This document shows positions 62,815 to 64,000 of a DNA stretch of 64,000 nucleotides, piece by piece. The notes beneath the pieces were generated by a model. The model was given only the letters and a program-made list of their open reading frames with translations, searched no databases and was not told where the DNA came from. The DNA is from Alterinioella nitratireducens (GTDB lineage: Bacteria > Pseudomonadota > Alphaproteobacteria > Rhodobacterales > Rhodobacteraceae): NCBI RefSeq assembly GCF_013155465.1, contig NZ_JABJVX010000008.1:1-64000 (forward strand). Direction: 5' to 3'. Positions within the stretch are counted from its first letter, which is position 1. The number at the start of each line of letters is the position of its first letter. The position numbers and the translations under genes are program-made.

Positions 62815-63849
62815 TTACGAGGCCGCTTCGCGCAGGCGGTGCAAGAGCTGCGCCATATCCTCGGGCAGCGGGGCCGAAAAACTCAGCCGCGCGCCGCTGA
62901 CGGGGTGAACGAATCCCAGGCTCGCGGCATGCAGCGCCTGGCGGGGGAAGGCGTTGAGGTCGGCGGCCAGCGCCTCGCCCATGCCCTTGGCCGACACCCA
63001 CCGCCGCCCGCCATAGGTCTGATCACCGATCAGCGCGTGCCCGGCATGGGACAGATGCACCCGGATCTGATGCGTGCGGCCCGTCTCCAGCCAGCAATTG
63101 ATCAGCGCGACCGCGCCGAACCCCTCCTCGACCCGCGCCCGTGTCACCGCGTGACGCCCGCCGTTGAACAACACCGCCTGCCGCTGCCGGTCGGTCTTGT
63201 GGCGGGCCAGTTGCGTCGTGATCTTGAGCACGCCCGCCGCCTCGAAACTGACCCCCGGCAGACCGCGCAGGCGCGGGTCCGAGGCGTCCGGCACCCCGTG
63301 GCAGATCGCCAGGTAGTGCCGCGCGACGCTATGCGCCTCGAATTGGGCCGCCAGCCCGTGATGCGCGGTGTCGGATTTCGCCACCACCAGAAGGCCCGAG
63401 GTGTCCTTGTCGATCCGATGCACGATACCGGGGCGCTTTTCGCCGCCGATCCCGGACAGGTTGCCGCCGAAATGATGCAAGAGCGCATTGACCAGCGTGC
63501 CCGAGGGCGTGCCGGGGGCGGGGTGGACGACCATGCCGACGGGCTTGTTGACGACGATCAGGTCGGCGTCCTCGTGCAGGATCTCCAGCGGGATGTCCTC
63601 GGGCCGCGTGTCGACCTCGACCGCTTCCTCGACCGTGATCTCGACCAGATCGCCCTCGGCGGGTTTCGCCCGCGCATCCGTCGCCACCGCGCCGTTCACC
63701 CGCACCGCGCCCTCCGCGAACAGGCGCGCAAGGCGCGAGCGGCTCAGGCTCGCCGCCTCTGGCACATCGCGCGCCAGTGCCTTATCAAGCCGCTTGCCCG
63801 GCTCCGGGCCGATATGGACCGTGATGATCTTTGGCGAAGGGCCTGACAT
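62815..63849 (-). CDS. rluD: 23S rRNA pseudouridine synthase, RluD type
   Basis: 344 residues: an N-terminal S4 RNA-binding domain (about 15-75: GKRLDKALARDV, SRSRLARLFAEGAVRVNG) and the synthase domain with RIDKDTSGLLVVAK, whose Asp is the catalytic residue (HRLDxxTSG). It modifies 23S rRNA uridines in helix 69. The ATG at 63849 overlaps the divergent gene's ATG. Confidence 0.94.
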   Translation of the reverse strand: MSGPSPKIITVHIGPEPGKRLDKALARDVPEAASLSRSRLARLFAEGAVRVNGAVATDARAKPAEGDLVEITVEEAVEVDTRPEDIPLEILHEDADLIVVNKPVGMVVHPAPGTPSGTLVNALLHHFGGNLSGIGGEKRPGIVHRIDKDTSGLLVVAKSDTAHHGLAAQFEAHSVARHYLAICHGVPDASDPRLRGLPGVSFEAAGVLKITTQLARHKTDRQRQAVLFNGGRHAVTRARVEEGFGAVALINCWLETGRTHQIRVHLSHAGHALIGDQTYGGRRWVSAKGMGEALAADLNAFPRQALHAASLGFVHPVSGARLSFSAPLPEDMAQLLHRLREAAS

Positions 63850-64000
63850 GGACGATACTCCGGCGACAGAAGACCGCGACCCGCTGAACCTGCGGGTGCT
63901 GCGCATCCTTGTGACCGTGCTGACGGTGACGATGATTGTGGGGCTGATAACGGTCGTGGCGGTCTTTGTCACCCGGTTCGAAAGCGGCAGCCCGGTCGCC
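63848..64000 (+). CDS. DUF6476 family small membrane protein (partial, window end)
   Basis: The frame opens MDDTPATEDRDPLNLRVLRI, then a membrane helix LVTVLTVTMIVGLITVVAVF, and leaves the window at VTRFESGSPVA. It matches the small Rhodobacterales proteins divergent to rluD. Its ATG shares two bases with the rluD start (CATG), so the promoters must lie in opposite gene bodies. Function unknown. Confidence 0.75.
   Translation, partial: MDDTPATEDRDPLNLRVLRILVTVLTVTMIVGLITVVAVFVTRFESGSPVA

Overview
The window is about 64 kb of a high-GC alphaproteobacterial chromosome, most likely Rhodobacterales (Roseobacter/Rhodobacter group). Lineage hints are the DUF2927, DUF1178, DUF3422 and DUF6476-type proteins, a PccR-type short-chain acyl-CoA regulator next to pccB, and an rpoH that begins like the Rhodobacter sigma-32 proteins. 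Genus is not resolvable by eye.

Left edge (1-3953): a wrecked integrative-element zone. It holds an IS5-family (IS427-like) element with a slippery site, a low-GC gene whose 5' part is missing at the IS edge, a tyrosine-integrase remnant with a nonsense codon, and a complete IS3-family element with inverted repeats. It ends at a tRNA-Ser(TGA), a plausible integration site.

4.2-13.1 kb: a co-directional housekeeping run: SPOR lipoprotein, D,D-carboxypeptidase, tmk, holB, TatD, MBL-fold hydrolase, AEC transporter, tyrosine phosphatase, MsbA-like ABC exporter. Many starts overlap the preceding stop. 13.2-20.8 kb: a DUF2927 protein, an 804-residue glycosyltransferase with two internally repeated catalytic domains, an SDR, a DUF1178 protein, a Nudix hydrolase, a histone-deacetylase-family protein and two tandem secreted paralogues.

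20.9-37.1 kb: pntAB (proton-translocating transhydrogenase), a DUF3422 membrane protein, then propionyl-CoA assimilation: scpA (methylmalonyl-CoA mutase), pccA, pccB and the regulator pccR. TTTGCAAA boxes lie upstream of pccB and pccR. Small lipoprotein genes are interspersed, one of only 47 codons, and an MFS pump gene sits between pccB and pccR.

37-50 kb: YdcH, DMT transporter, argO with a divergent LysR regulator, fatty-acid hydroxylase plus acyltransferase pair, yebC, a HisA-like paralogue, two SLC13-type permeases, YmdB phosphoesterase and 5-formyl-THF cyclo-ligase. Palindromic repeats with TCGA centres lie between genes. 50-64 kb: VOC and GNAT proteins, a TerB/J-domain protein, an endonuclease/phosphatase-family protein, lipoproteins, oligoendopeptidase F, a frameshifted secreted-protein gene, bfd-bfr, a C4 zinc-finger protein, a membrane dipeptidase, a flavin-dependent halogenase-family protein, a Gfo/Idh oxidoreductase, rpoH with a sigma-32-like promoter, rluD, and the start of a DUF6476 gene.

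No single locus is clearly a new system. The best candidates are the double-domain glycosyltransferase, the paired CxQVQFPxGAY secreted proteins, the pccB-MFS-pccR arrangement, the HisA-like protein with Asp-to-Glu at the catalytic position, the orphan halogenase, and the palindromic repeat family.
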